This document shows, piece by piece, positions 54,432 to 64,000 of a DNA stretch of 64,000 nucleotides. Under the pieces are notes generated by a model that made no database searches, was not told where the DNA came from, and saw nothing but the letters and a program-made list of their open reading frames with translations. Location: positions 1 to 64,000 of the forward strand of contig CAKZOK010000072.1 in the NCBI GenBank assembly GCA_937136415.1. The letters run 5' to 3'. The stretch is from an uncultured Cytophagales bacterium. GTDB lineage: Bacteria > Bacteroidota > Bacteroidia > Cytophagales > Bernardetiaceae. Within the stretch, counting starts at the first letter, position 1; every line of letters begins with the position of its first letter. The position numbers and the translations under genes are program-made.

Positions 54432-54982
54432 TGGAAGACATAAAAAAGATTCTTCAAGTTCTTGTTTGTCAAGAAGTTCGTATCGATTTTAATGAAGAAA
54501 AAAAATCAATCAAAATTGAAGAAGAACAAAATACAGATTCAAAACAACTTCGTTCAGTTACGATAAAGGGAATTGATGAGTGTTTTTTGGCTTTCAAATT
54601 AGACCACCCAAAAAATAAATTTTTAGGAAAATTATTTAACGAAATAACAAACTTGAACAAAGCCTGTGATGCCATTATTTTTTGCAGAATAAGAAATAAA
54701 AATTATATTTTTTCAATAGAGTTAAAGTCTAACGAAACGTCTGATATAGCTGCCAAATTCAAAAATAGTCAAATTTTTATTGGTCTGATAAATAATATTT
54801 TGAAAATTCATTTTGATTTTAAAGAAGATTTTGAAGCTATAAACATTCTTTTTGATAGAAAAATAACAAATAGAGCTGTTACAAAAAGAAAACCCAAAGA
54901 TGTAGAATATTATCATCAAGGATTTAGTAGGCAGGATAATATTATTCAAATACACCCTTTTATTTCTCAACAAAATAAATAG
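54431..54982 (+). CDS. putative PD-(D/E)XK nuclease effector partner of the ATPase
   Basis: A 183-residue soluble protein. It overlaps the ATPase gene by one base. The core KACDAIIFCRIRNKNYIFSIELKSNETSDIAAKFKNSQIFIGLI contains D80, then E97-x-K99 on the following strand, and a helix after it. This D-x16-ExK arrangement is that of PD-(D/E)XK nucleases. The N-terminal part (1-75) may be a recognition region. I do not recognise the family by name. By analogy with known ATPase-plus-nuclease defence pairs such as Septu, the working model is that the ATPase senses infection and activates this nuclease. It is inference; no catalytic activity is shown by the sequence alone. Confidence 0.8.
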   Translation: MEDIKKILQVLVCQEVRIDFNEEKKSIKIEEEQNTDSKQLRSVTIKGIDECFLAFKLDHPKNKFLGKLFNEITNLNKACDAIIFCRIRNKNYIFSIELKSNETSDIAAKFKNSQIFIGLINNILKIHFDFKEDFEAINILFDRKITNRAVTKRKPKDVEYYHQGFSRQDNIIQIHPFISQQNK

Positions 54983-55009
54983 AAATTATCATTATCAAGA
55001 AAATGAAAA

Positions 55010-58000
55010 ATGCGTTTCCTACTTTTATTACTTTCTTTTCTAGTCATTATTTCCACCAAAACCGTTTTTGCTCAAACTGACAAAAACGACACTAAAACTG
55101 ATTCTCTAAATATAGAAAATTCATTTTCTCAAAAAACAAAATGGCTCAAAGTAAATAAAAATTCCATTTCTTACACAGCCTTTTGGACAAAAGAAATTGA
55201 TTCTCTCCCTCCTATTTCCATTCAAGTTTTACAGACAAGACCAGTCCTTTCCTCCGTTGTTGGTGTCTCCACCAACGACACAAACGCAATAAAAGCAACT
55301 TACGACTTTGAAAAACAGATTATTTTGTTTGATTCTCTTTCAAATGAATTACAAAACATTCAATTAGATTCTATCAAAATCAGTTATCAAACTATTCCTT
55401 TTAAAATAAAAAATTGGACTTTTAAGCGTTCACAAGAAGAGTACGAAGAGGCTGCAATGCAAAATTTTATCGATACAGTAGATAGAAAAGCAGAAAAAAA
55501 CAATATAATTACAGAAGAAAGACAAGAACTTTTTAGCTCAAATCTTCAAAAAGCAGGAAGTATTACTCGTGGTGTTTCGGTGGGAAACCGTCAAGATGTG
55601 TTTGTAAATTCTAATCTAAATTTGCAATTAGAAGGCAAACTAACCGACGAAATAGAACTAACTGCCATTATTTCCGACCAAAATGTACCTTTTCAACCCG
55701 AAGGAAACACACAACAAATTCAGCAATTTGATAGGATTCAGATACAATTACGTCATAAAAATGCTTCTCTCACGGCTGGTAATGTCGTTTTGCGTCAGGG
55801 AATTGGAAAAAATCAACCTCATTTTATGCGATTCTACAAAAATGTTTTGGGTGGAGTTTTGCAAACCAATTTCAAAAGAGATTCTACTTTTTCGACGCAA
55901 CAAAAAATCGGTTTGGCTGCTGCAAAAGGTCAGTTTCAGAGTTATCAATTACCTGTGCAGGAGGGTGTGCAGGGTGCTTATCGCTTGGTGGGCGCAAATA
56001 ATGAGCGTTTTGTGATTATTCAAGCAGGTTCGGAAAAGGTATTTTTAGATGGTCAGCTTTTGCAACGTGGTTTCAATTACGATTACATTATCGATTATAA
56101 TACTGCCGAAATTACTTTTAATCCTCATGTTGTGATTACGCAATTTTCTAGGGTGCGTGTCGAATTTGAATATACAAATCAGTTTTATAATCGGACAATT
56201 TCCAACTTGGGAGCAAGTATAAACTTTACTTCAAAAAATAAGAATAGTACAAAAAAATTAAAAAAGTCATCTTGGAATATTTTTATAGAAAATTATTCAG
56301 AAAGTGATAACGAAAAACAACCTATTAATTTTGATATTTCACAGGAAAGACAAACACTTTTAGAGAATATTGGAGATAGTTTGTCCCTTGCTGTGGTGGA
56401 AAGTGCCGAAGAAGTAGAGAGTTTTTCTGTCAATCAAATTTTATATATCAAAAAAGATACATTGATTAATAATTTCTTTTATCCAATTTTTCAGAGAGCT
56501 ACACAAGATATTGAAAATCAAACTTTTTATACTGTTTCTTTTACAGAAGTAGGACAAAATCAAGGCGATTATAATCTAGGAGAAGCAATAGCCAACGGAA
56601 AAGAATATGTTTTTGTAGGAATAAATCAGGGAAATTTTGCACCCATCAGGCAACTTCCTGCGCCAAACTCTAAGCAACTCACAAATACTGGCGTTCGTTT
56701 TTCGCCAAACAATCATACAAGTATTTTTGCAGAAGCAGCTTTTTCTAAACGAGACAAAAATATTTTTTCAGACATAAACAGCGAAGATGATAAAGGAAAC
56801 GCCTTTTTTGTAGGTATTCACACAAAAGAAAAATCATTTATAAAAAATTACAAATTAAGTTATGGAATTGATTATGAATTGGATAATCAGAATTTTGAAT
56901 CCATCGACCGTTTTAGAAGTATTGAGTTTGATAGAGATTGGACATTGCCTACATTTTATGGAAGTGTTCCTAAGGGAAAAGATGAAATTTTACAAGCCTT
57001 TGCAATTATTGAACAGAATGCAAACAACAGATTTGAATATAATTTTACTTATAGAAATAGACAAAACTCGGTAAACGGACAACAACACAAAATTATTTTT
57101 AATAAAAAAATAAGAAAATTTCAGCTTTCTACAACTGGTTTTTATTTAGATGGAGAAAATAAATTACAATTTCAGAATAATAATGCAAGTTCTTTTTCAG
57201 AATTAAATACAAATTCTAATTCTCAAAATTCTATCATTTCGGCTATTCCGAATAGTCAAGTTAATGTTTTACAAAATGCTCAAAATATTTCGTGGGTGCG
57301 CTACAACGCCGATATAAAATATAAAAATAATTATATTATTCCTGCCTATACTTATTCTGTCGACAAACAAGTTTTTAAAGCACAAGATTCGGTTACTTCG
57401 TCTTTGATGAATTATGAGCAACACAAATTTTATCTTTTTCAAGGAGATAGCAGCAAGAAAGCAAAATACAAAATTGAGTATGCTTTGAGAGAAGATTTTT
57501 TACCAAAAAATGGAATTATCCAATCTTATACCAACTCACAAACGGCACAAGCAGAAATGTCTTTGGATTTTGAGAGAGAAAAATCAAATCAGAAATTGAC
57601 TTTCAATTCTACTTACAGAAAATTGGAATATAACAAAGATTTTTTGGATACTTTAAAGATAGACGATACCGAAACGCTAATGGGGCGCATCGATTGGCGA
57701 AGCGATTTTTTTGAACGTGCTATCCGTCAAGAACTCACTTATTCGACAGTAACAGGGCGAGAACCTGCACGAGAATTTACATTTATCGGCGTTGATGGAA
57801 CGCAAGGAACGCACACATGGCGAGATGATAATGAAGACGGTGTTCAGCAGTTGGGCGAATTTTATGAAGCCATTAATCCAGATGAGCGTAATTTTATCAA
57901 AATTTTTACGCCAACAAGTACGTATTTAACTGCATTTTCTACTGATTTTATTTATAAAATAACACTTACTCCTCCTAGAAAATGGAAAAAAGCAAAATTT

Positions 58001-58768
58001 ATCAAAAAAACCTTACAACTCTTTTCTGTTGTTTTTTCGGTTCAAAATTCTGTCAAGACTACTGAAAATAATTTTACAAAACGATTTATTCCATTTAGTA
58101 AAAAAGACAAAGAAAGCATTTTGAGTGAGCAAAGTTTGCTTCGAAATGTTTTGTTTTTGAACCGAACAAATCCACGTTGGGGAGGAGAATTTCGCTATAC
58201 TCTGACCAATCAAAAAAACCTTTTGGCAGGAGGTTTTGAGAGTAAAAATATAGAAGAATATGAAACTGTTTTTAGGTTTAGTCTTTCCAAAACGATTGCT
58301 TCGAAGTCTAGTTTTTTGATAGGAACACGCAGCAATGCTTCCGATTTTTTGGAAAACAGAAATTACAATCTCACTCTTTTGCGTCCACAAACAGAAATTG
58401 CTTGGCAGCCTAGCACAGCTTTTAGGCTAACAACGGCTTACCGTTTTGAGCAAAAACAAAATACTTTTGGAGAAGAAAATGCACAAATAAATGAATTTAG
58501 AACAGAGTTACGTTATTCAAAAGTTGGCGATAGGGTTATTAATACACGATTGAGAATTTTGAATATTGATTTTGAAGGAGAAAATAATACGCCTGTCAGT
58601 TACGAACTTTTGGAAGCTTTACGAGCAGGACAAAATATAACGTGGGATTTGAATTTGCAACAAAAACTTTTTAATGGTTTACAACTTAGTGTTGTTTATG
58701 AAGGCAGAAAATCGGAAGAAACACCTGCTGTTCATATTGGAAGAATACAGGTTACTGCGCTTTTTTAG
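55010..58768 (+). CDS. large outer-membrane beta-barrel-type protein
   Basis: A 1252-residue exported protein with a signal peptide (FLLLLLSFLVIISTKTVFAQ). The segment KAGSITRGVSVGNRQDVFVNSNLNLQLEGKL and the stretch VFLDGQLLQRGFNYDYIIDYNTAEITFNPHVVITQFSRVRVEFEYTNQFY (about 340-390) are hallmarks of a widespread Bacteroidota/Chlorobiota family of unknown function. From about residue 590 the sequence is a series of amphipathic strands typical of an outer-membrane barrel, ending in VHIGRIQVTALF with a terminal Phe. Its start is only 27 bases after the nuclease gene, so it may be read from the same transcript, but no functional link is evident. It is probably constitutive and unrelated to defence. 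Confidence 0.88.
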   Translation: MRFLLLLLSFLVIISTKTVFAQTDKNDTKTDSLNIENSFSQKTKWLKVNKNSISYTAFWTKEIDSLPPISIQVLQTRPVLSSVVGVSTNDTNAIKATYDFEKQIILFDSLSNELQNIQLDSIKISYQTIPFKIKNWTFKRSQEEYEEAAMQNFIDTVDRKAEKNNIITEERQELFSSNLQKAGSITRGVSVGNRQDVFVNSNLNLQLEGKLTDEIELTAIISDQNVPFQPEGNTQQIQQFDRIQIQLRHKNASLTAGNVVLRQGIGKNQPHFMRFYKNVLGGVLQTNFKRDSTFSTQQKIGLAAAKGQFQSYQLPVQEGVQGAYRLVGANNERFVIIQAGSEKVFLDGQLLQRGFNYDYIIDYNTAEITFNPHVVITQFSRVRVEFEYTNQFYNRTISNLGASINFTSKNKNSTKKLKKSSWNIFIENYSESDNEKQPINFDISQERQTLLENIGDSLSLAVVESAEEVESFSVNQILYIKKDTLINNFFYPIFQRATQDIENQTFYTVSFTEVGQNQGDYNLGEAIANGKEYVFVGINQGNFAPIRQLPAPNSKQLTNTGVRFSPNNHTSIFAEAAFSKRDKNIFSDINSEDDKGNAFFVGIHTKEKSFIKNYKLSYGIDYELDNQNFESIDRFRSIEFDRDWTLPTFYGSVPKGKDEILQAFAIIEQNANNRFEYNFTYRNRQNSVNGQQHKIIFNKKIRKFQLSTTGFYLDGENKLQFQNNNASSFSELNTNSNSQNSIISAIPNSQVNVLQNAQNISWVRYNADIKYKNNYIIPAYTYSVDKQVFKAQDSVTSSLMNYEQHKFYLFQGDSSKKAKYKIEYALREDFLPKNGIIQSYTNSQTAQAEMSLDFEREKSNQKLTFNSTYRKLEYNKDFLDTLKIDDTETLMGRIDWRSDFFERAIRQELTYSTVTGREPAREFTFIGVDGTQGTHTWRDDNEDGVQQLGEFYEAINPDERNFIKIFTPTSTYLTAFSTDFIYKITLTPPRKWKKAKFIKKTLQLFSVVFSVQNSVKTTENNFTKRFIPFSKKDKESILSEQSLLRNVLFLNRTNPRWGGEFRYTLTNQKNLLAGGFESKNIEEYETVFRFSLSKTIASKSSFLIGTRSNASDFLENRNYNLTLLRPQTEIAWQPSTAFRLTTAYRFEQKQNTFGEENAQINEFRTELRYSKVGDRVINTRLRILNIDFEGENNTPVSYELLEALRAGQNITWDLNLQQKLFNGLQLSVVYEGRKSEETPAVHIGRIQVTALF

Positions 58769-58810
58769 TATATTCATTTTTCAACTTTGAATGTCCTTTC
58801 AGAAGGTTAC

Positions 58811-58842
58811 CAATAGTTTAAAAAAAACCTTTTAAACTATTG
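58811..58842 (+). terminator. hairpin after large outer-membrane protein gene
   Basis: CAATAGTTTAAA (58811-58822) and TTTAAACTATTG (58831-58842) are perfect 12-bp inverted repeats with an A-rich loop. It lacks a following T-run, so it is a plausible but not certain terminator. The rest of the 389-base gap to 59157 shows no gene. Confidence 0.55.
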
Positions 58843-59157
58843 ACAGAGTTATTTTGGATTACCAAAAAACTGCTTAAAACGTTTTGAAGCCATCATTTTG
58901 CAAAAACCAATGATTTATCAGAGGAGTCTATTAAGCTGAGCAAAAATTTATATGAATTCATAAAAAACAATAATTAAAATTCCATGACTTTTTTTTATTA
59001 TCTGTATAAAAAGTACAACTCAATCCAAATGAAATAATAATAAAAGCAACTTAGCTACACTAAGAGTTTATAATTTTTAGAGGAGAATTTTAGATTTGTT
59101 TGTAAATAAACAAATACGCCAAAACAAGCATGATGATATTTAATCATTATTTTTTAT

Positions 59158-60075
59158 TCATTCTTCTACAGAAAAAGTTTCGCCTTCAATGGCTAAAGCT
59201 GCATTAGGAAAAACCTCTTTTGCTTCTTCCAATAGAGGTGACAAATCATAATAGCGAGTAGAAAAATGCCCCAAAATAAGTTTTGCGACCCTTGCTTCTT
59301 GTGCAATTAAAGCAGCTTGTTTGCCCGTCGAATGAAAGGTTTGAGCAGCACGTTTTTCGTGTATATGCGTAAAAGTAGCCTCGTGATACAACAAATCTAC
59401 CCCTTTAATAATTTCAATTAGAGCAGAAGAAGGCAAATAAACTGTATCCGAACAAAAAGCATAACTTCGTCTTTTATTGGGCAAATGTGTATAGTCTTCA
59501 TTTTTCAATATTTGATTGTTATGTTCAAAATCTTCCCCCTTTTTGAGTGCAATTCGTCCAGCAATAGGCAAATCTATAGGTATTTTTTCTTTAATTAAAT
59601 TTTTATCTTTTGCCTTTTCTCTAAACAAAAAACCACAACAAGGAATCCTGTGTAACAAAGGAATGGTATGCACTGTTACCTTTTCATCTTCAAATAAAAA
59701 CACAGATTTTTCTTGATTTGTTTCTATAAAATGAAGTGAATAATTAAGAACAGCGTGTGAATATTTGAGCTGTAGAGTAATTATTTCTTGCAAGCCTTTG
59801 GGAGCATGCAAATAAAGAGGTTCAGTTCTTCCACGCAAATTCATTGTATTAAGCAATCCCATAAGCCCAAAATAATGGTCGCCGTGAAGATGACTAATAA
59901 AAATAGCGTGTATTTTATTTATCTTTATTTTGTGTCTAAAAAGTTGTATTTGCGCTCCCTCTCCACAATCAATCATATAATATCTATGATTAATACATAA
60001 AACTTGAGAAGTTGGAAAGCGTCCGTGTGCAGGAATTGCTGCATTTGCTCCTAAAATGGTAAGCTCAAAAATCAA
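59158..60075 (-). CDS. rnz: ribonuclease Z
   Basis: A 305-residue metallo-beta-lactamase-fold endonuclease that cleaves the 3' trailer of tRNA precursors. The zinc-binding HxHxDH motif is at H62-L-H64-G-D66-H67 (FISHLHGDHYFGL). Further metal and substrate residues are in CSDTVYLP, LLYHEATF and the C-terminal LGHFSTRYYDLSPLLEEA. Length (about 305) is normal. The start MIFELTILGANAAIPAHGRFPTS is typical. It is monocistronic, divergent from the next gene, with 342 bases of AT-rich spacer in which I see no gene or clear promoter. Confidence 0.96.
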   Translation of the reverse strand: MIFELTILGANAAIPAHGRFPTSQVLCINHRYYMIDCGEGAQIQLFRHKIKINKIHAIFISHLHGDHYFGLMGLLNTMNLRGRTEPLYLHAPKGLQEIITLQLKYSHAVLNYSLHFIETNQEKSVFLFEDEKVTVHTIPLLHRIPCCGFLFREKAKDKNLIKEKIPIDLPIAGRIALKKGEDFEHNNQILKNEDYTHLPNKRRSYAFCSDTVYLPSSALIEIIKGVDLLYHEATFTHIHEKRAAQTFHSTGKQAALIAQEARVAKLILGHFSTRYYDLSPLLEEAKEVFPNAALAIEGETFSVEE

Positions 60076-60417
60076 AATAATTATAAAGTATAATAATAAA
60101 CAAGTCCTTGAACATAATTAAATATAAACAAATTACGATATTTTTAGTGATATTTAATTCTACTCATTTACTTAAAAAAGAATATTTCAGCCAAAATACA
60201 AAAATTAAAGTATAAGTTTCCAAAATTAATTCTGCTATTTTTTATTTTTCTTGAATCAAATTATAATTTGATTAAATTAGATAAAATTTTGAATTTTGTT
60301 TCCATAAGTTTTGATTTCCTCTTTGTAAATTGAAATTTGTTTAATAATCTTGTATCCAAATTCCCTACTAACTTTATGGGATATTAAATTAATACTTTAT
60401 TTCTAACACCCAATTTT
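60076..60417. other. intergenic region between rnz and the acidic protein gene
   Basis: 342 bases of AT-rich sequence with no protein-like frame, no recognisable RNA and no good TAnnTTTG match on either strand. Both divergent promoters must lie here. Confidence 0.6.
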
Positions 60418-60660
60418 ATGTCAAATAATAATTATACCTCTCCAGAAAACATTAGCTCTATTGAAGCTCCCTCTTTCTTTTCTCAACACTCTGATAGTTC
60501 AACAATTTGGAATATGCAAAATCAAGACGAACAAGATAACACTCCTCAATTTAATTTAGAAGATGATTTTTCAGATATAGATTTAGACCCTAATTTTGAT
60601 GAATTTGATACTGATTTTGATGAGTACGATGATTATATTTCAGAAGATGATGAATTTTAA
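60418..60660 (+). CDS. small very acidic protein
   Basis: An 80-residue protein with Asp/Glu/Phe repeats in its second half (LEDDFSDIDLDPNFDEFDTDFDEYDDYISEDDEF). The N-terminal half is Ser/Asn-rich. There is no signal peptide or cysteine. Its composition is compatible with a disordered, calcium- or protein-binding tail, or a DNA-mimic-like protein; the sequence alone does not distinguish these. It appears to be a separate transcription unit. I do not recognise a family. Confidence 0.65.
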   Translation: MSNNNYTSPENISSIEAPSFFSQHSDSSTIWNMQNQDEQDNTPQFNLEDDFSDIDLDPNFDEFDTDFDEYDDYISEDDEF

Positions 60661-61032
60661 TTTAAAAAAAACTTCATATTTCATTATTTGTGAGAAATAA
60701 CGCTATTAATATGTAAAATGTATTTTATTTTTATAAAGAACCAATTATTAGAATATTTTTCAAATATAGTCATTAATTGTTGCTAATTTATTTGGTAAAA
60801 TACAATTTGACTGCTATCTTTACATTTAGGAAAAAATCAATAATTATGATTTTTTATTTAAAAATTAATTCTAAAATCAAATAAGGAACAGAAATAAAGG
60901 ACTCATTTCGAAACAACAAATCATTGATTATCATTGCATTACATTCGGAATTAGCTTTATTGCCTTAGCAGGTCGTAACCTTTAATTCGTAATCATTCCT
61001 AAATAACTCAATTTTATTTTAACCTTTTATAA
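60661..61032. other. 372-base leader/intergenic region with promoter
   Basis: It holds the promoter at 60791-60822 and a leader of about 200 nt before the BNR protein start. The leader includes several short stem possibilities, none strong. I see no further gene. Confidence 0.55.
60791..60822 (+). promoter_or_regulatory. candidate promoter of BNR surface protein gene
   Basis: TTTG (60791-60794) and TATCTTTA (60815-60822) are spaced by 20 bases, matching the -33/-7 pattern with one deviation in the last base of the -7 element. It would give a leader of about 205 nt. Confidence 0.55.
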
Positions 61033-64000
61033 ATGATGAATAAAAAGTACCTTTTAGTCGGAGCAGCAGCTCTTGGACTTAGCGCAGGTATTTTTGGATA
61101 CTCTCAACTTGACACTACATGTTCGGTTGATTTGTCTGAAAATCAAGAAATAAGTGCAAAAGAATTAGCGAAAGCTATGGCTGACCAAAAAGCAGCCAAA
61201 CATAACAAAGAGGGATATTTCAAAACAATGGAAGCCTCTGGTTATTTCAAATATATGAATGATATTCGTACAAAAGCTGGGGAAAAACACCCTTCTTATA
61301 AAGCTGGATATCTTCAATTAGAATTAGAAAAAGCTATAAACAACACTGCAACAGCTCGTACAGAAGAGTTTACATTTGATGAGCGTGGGCCTGGTAATGT
61401 CGCAGGACGTACTCGTTCTGTTCTTGTTGATGCTAGAGATGCTTCTAACAATACTTGGTTTATCGGAACTGCTGGTGGTGGTATTTGGAAAACTTCCGAT
61501 GGTGGAGATAACTGGGAAGACAAATCTGGAAACATGGCTCACTTAGCTATCACTTCATTAGCGCAGTGTGAATCTAGCCCTACTACAATGTATGCTACCA
61601 CAGGAGAAACTCCTTTTAGTGGAAATGGTATCAATGGTGGTGGTGTTTTCAAATCTACTGATGGAGGAGATACTTGGAATCGTTTGGATTCTACAATTCC
61701 TCGTACTACTGATTTTTTACATGGTACTCGTGTAATTGTATCTCCTAGTGACCCTAACTTAGTTTTGGTTACTTCTTCATACAATCCTTATTTAGCAAGT
61801 GGTATTGACTCTGAAGAGAACAGAACATCGTATGTTTTGCGCTCAACAGATGGAGGAAACAACTGGACAATTACATATAGCAATGCTCAACTTCTTCAAC
61901 AAATAATTGCCGAACCAGGTAACTTCAACAACATGTATGCTGTTGGTTCTGTATTAGGAAACCCTACATTGATTCGCTCTACTGATGCTGGTCTTAGTTG
62001 GAATCCAACTAAGATGACTTCTATTGCTGCTGTAGAAGATACAGATGGTAATGGTGTTGGACGTTCTGAATTAGCTATTTCTCCTACAAACCCTGCAATA
62101 GTATATGCTTCAGTACATATACAAGGTGGTGCATCTCGTCTTCTTGTATCTCTTGATAGAGGTGTTTCTTGGAGAATTATAGAAGAAAATGGTCGTCAGA
62201 AAACTCAAGATTATTTGGGTGGACAAGGTGGATATGATAATGCTATCACAGTAAGTCCTACAGATGAAAATACAGTATATTGGGGTGGTGTTGATTTGTG
62301 GAAAACTACAATCAATCCTGCAAATACTCGTACAGGCCCTCGTCAGTTTTTAGGTGCAGATTTGGAAAATATGGATTACCTTACATTTGTTAATGTTTCA
62401 GGTTTTACATTATTAGGTGGGCAATTAGAAGTAAATACACCTGCTAAAGCTGTTGCTGTAGAGATTAGATTTGGTGCTGGAAAAACTCAAAAAGCACACC
62501 GTTTTGTAGCTGGTGGTGGTGGTGCAGGACCAGGTGTTGCTCCTGACCAATATGTTTACCAAGATTATGTAGATGTTCCTTTTGAAGTTTGGGATATAGA
62601 AAATGACCAACAACTTATGTTTTCTTTCCGTGACCAACAAAATGATGGAGAGTTTACATTCACAGAGCGTGATGATGATAACGACCCAGACTTATTGAAT
62701 ACTCGTGAATATATGTTTGTTCATGCTATTCCTTATGATGCTGCTACTCCAAGCCCTACGATTGCAAGACCTGCAGGACACGAAGCTGAACAAATTTATT
62801 TTGTTTGGCCATTCTTAACAGAAGGACAAACATTTGATACAAATGCTACTTCTACAATTCGTTTCAACTACGGTGGTGCAACATATCAAAACAGTACAAT
62901 TAGTCGTGTAAGTAATGCTTATGGTAACACTGGAAACAATTTAGACCAATTACACCCAGACCATCACATGTTAGCTTATGCAGGCGATCGCTTGATTTCT
63001 GTTAATGATGGTGGATTAGCTTACTCTAACAATGATGGTGGAACTTGGACTGAAGTAGATAATTTATCTACAAATAATATTGTTACTTCACAATACTATA
63101 AAGTAGATAGACACCCTACTGAAAACAGATATGTTGGTGGTATGCAAGATAATGGCTCATGGGTTTCTCCTATTGACCCTACATCTTCTTCTGACCATGC
63201 TGAAGCATCAGGTGGTGATGGTATGGAAGCTGTATGGCACGCAACTAATCCAGATTTAGTCCTTACTACATCTCAATACAATACAGTATATCGTTCTACT
63301 AATGGTGGTTCAAGTTTTGCTCGTTCTAATAATGGCATTACCGAAACAAGTGATGACGGAACAGCTCCTTTTGTTACTCGTTTAGGATATTCTATTGTTG
63401 CTCCTGAAACAGTATTTGCAGTAGGTAATAATGGTGTTTACAAAACAACAAATTTCGGACAACGTTGGAATAGAAAAGCAATATCTAGTGACCTTTGGAA
63501 CTTCTCTTCTTCTGCAACCTCTGTATATCCTTCTTTGGCTGACCCAAATATCGTTTGGGCTGGTGGTGGTATGGCAGAAGACCGTACAATGTTCCTTTCT
63601 ACAGATGGTGGAGATACATTTACTGCACTACCTAATCCAATCGATATTGGATTAATGTCTGGTTTTGCTACTGACCCTGAAAACCCTAATACAGCATATA
63701 TGTTGTTCGGACAAGGTGGAGTAGGTAAAGTATGGCGTACAACTGATTTAGGACAAACATGGAGAGAAATCTCTGGATTTGGTTTAGGAGTTGTTAGTCG
63801 TACAGGATTCCCAGACGTAGTACCATTCTCAATGGTAGTATGGGGAGATACATTATTTGTAGGTACTGAAATTGGTCTTATAGCTTCGTATGACAATGGG
63901 GCAGCTTGGGAACGTGTAAACGAATTTCCTGCTGTTGCTGTATTTAGTCTTACTGTAAAAGAAGGAGATGGACAACTCGTTATTGGTACACATGGACGTG
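61033..64000 (+). CDS. large BNR/Asp-box beta-propeller surface protein (3' end outside window)
   Basis: An open frame from ATG at 61033 (a second ATG follows at 61036) runs to the window edge without a stop, giving at least 989 residues. The N-terminus MMNKKYLLVGAAALGLSAGIFGYSQ is a weak but plausible signal peptide. From about residue 110 there are many Asp-box motifs (KTSDGGDNW, KSTDGGDTW, RSTDGGNNW, RSTDAGLSW, LSTDGGDTF), each closing a beta-hairpin of a propeller blade of sortilin/VPS10 or BNR type; about ten are visible. A different beta-sandwich-like domain (about 450-610) is inserted between two propellers. Many Bacteroidota homologues end in a T9SS sorting domain, so that is expected beyond base 64000 but is not visible. 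Function unknown; probably a secreted or surface protein. Confidence 0.9.
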   Translation, partial: MMNKKYLLVGAAALGLSAGIFGYSQLDTTCSVDLSENQEISAKELAKAMADQKAAKHNKEGYFKTMEASGYFKYMNDIRTKAGEKHPSYKAGYLQLELEKAINNTATARTEEFTFDERGPGNVAGRTRSVLVDARDASNNTWFIGTAGGGIWKTSDGGDNWEDKSGNMAHLAITSLAQCESSPTTMYATTGETPFSGNGINGGGVFKSTDGGDTWNRLDSTIPRTTDFLHGTRVIVSPSDPNLVLVTSSYNPYLASGIDSEENRTSYVLRSTDGGNNWTITYSNAQLLQQIIAEPGNFNNMYAVGSVLGNPTLIRSTDAGLSWNPTKMTSIAAVEDTDGNGVGRSELAISPTNPAIVYASVHIQGGASRLLVSLDRGVSWRIIEENGRQKTQDYLGGQGGYDNAITVSPTDENTVYWGGVDLWKTTINPANTRTGPRQFLGADLENMDYLTFVNVSGFTLLGGQLEVNTPAKAVAVEIRFGAGKTQKAHRFVAGGGGAGPGVAPDQYVYQDYVDVPFEVWDIENDQQLMFSFRDQQNDGEFTFTERDDDNDPDLLNTREYMFVHAIPYDAATPSPTIARPAGHEAEQIYFVWPFLTEGQTFDTNATSTIRFNYGGATYQNSTISRVSNAYGNTGNNLDQLHPDHHMLAYAGDRLISVNDGGLAYSNNDGGTWTEVDNLSTNNIVTSQYYKVDRHPTENRYVGGMQDNGSWVSPIDPTSSSDHAEASGGDGMEAVWHATNPDLVLTTSQYNTVYRSTNGGSSFARSNNGITETSDDGTAPFVTRLGYSIVAPETVFAVGNNGVYKTTNFGQRWNRKAISSDLWNFSSSATSVYPSLADPNIVWAGGGMAEDRTMFLSTDGGDTFTALPNPIDIGLMSGFATDPENPNTAYMLFGQGGVGKVWRTTDLGQTWREISGFGLGVVSRTGFPDVVPFSMVVWGDTLFVGTEIGLIASYDNGAAWERVNEFPAVAVFSLTVKEGDGQLVIGTHGR

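Noticed and set aside
63438-63896. Leftward frames opposite the BNR protein gene (also at 61314-61784 and 62425-62640)
   Set aside because: They are shadows of the continuous rightward frame from 61033, which has clear Asp-box repeats.

Overview
The window is an AT-rich stretch of a Bacteroidota chromosome, most likely from the order Cytophagales. It resembles Bernardetia/Flexibacter-type marine gliders, but that genus-level guess is mine and untested. The evidence is: promoter-like sequences with the Bacteroidota -7 element TAnnTTTG; four proteins with type IX secretion (T9SS) or related surface-display architecture; SpII lipoproteins; a tmRNA whose tag reads GESNYAMAA; and short, well-spaced operons separated by hairpin terminators shared by convergent genes.

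Layout. 1-6.5 kb: the start of a proline dehydrogenase gene, a possible gene remnant, then a fatty-acid beta-oxidation unit (MarR regulator, HAD/enoyl-CoA hydratase fusion, thiolase) with two copies of one dyad operator upstream of the regulator and the fusion gene. 5.6-13.3 kb: a SUMF1-like lipoprotein, an acyltransferase, a DUF6935-like secreted protein, a membrane histidine kinase, tmRNA (ssrA) and a 7TMR-DISM/SpoIIE phosphatase. 13.7-23.5 kb: housekeeping genes acs, elbB, ybiT-type ABC-F, an M48 CAAX protease, rpiB and an M17 aminopeptidase. 23.5-30.4 kb: outer-membrane and SUMF1 proteins, a decayed four-helix-bundle gene, a possible PD-(D/E)XK protein, a histidine kinase with a degraded ATP site, and holA. 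30.5-44 kb: a surface-protein block (T9SS type A protein, two tandem paralogous T9SS type B proteins, a 1128-residue S74-type tail-fibre-like protein), interrupted by a His-rich membrane protein, murD and a DUF1272 protein. 44-52.5 kb: ECF sigma factor with a small partner, tadA, a hydrolase, a lipoprotein, folK and an orphan hisB. 52.9-58.8 kb: an overlapping ATPase plus PD-(D/E)XK-like nuclease pair that looks like an undescribed two-gene conflict system, followed by a large outer-membrane protein. 59-64 kb: rnz, a small acidic protein and the 5' part of a large BNR/Asp-box surface protein.

The most notable non-genic content is a set of intergenic repeats. The clearest is a 172-bp MITE-like element at 47136-47307 with perfect 14-bp terminal inverted repeats and a 9-bp target duplication; part of it recurs in reverse orientation near 19.3 kb. 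Other families (a roughly 115-140-bp repeat at 38.0 and 50.6 kb, a small CTTTAG hairpin family, and two further inverted-repeat elements) suggest widespread non-autonomous repeats. The strongest candidates for new biology are the ATPase/nuclease pair, the MarR operator pair and the MITE family.
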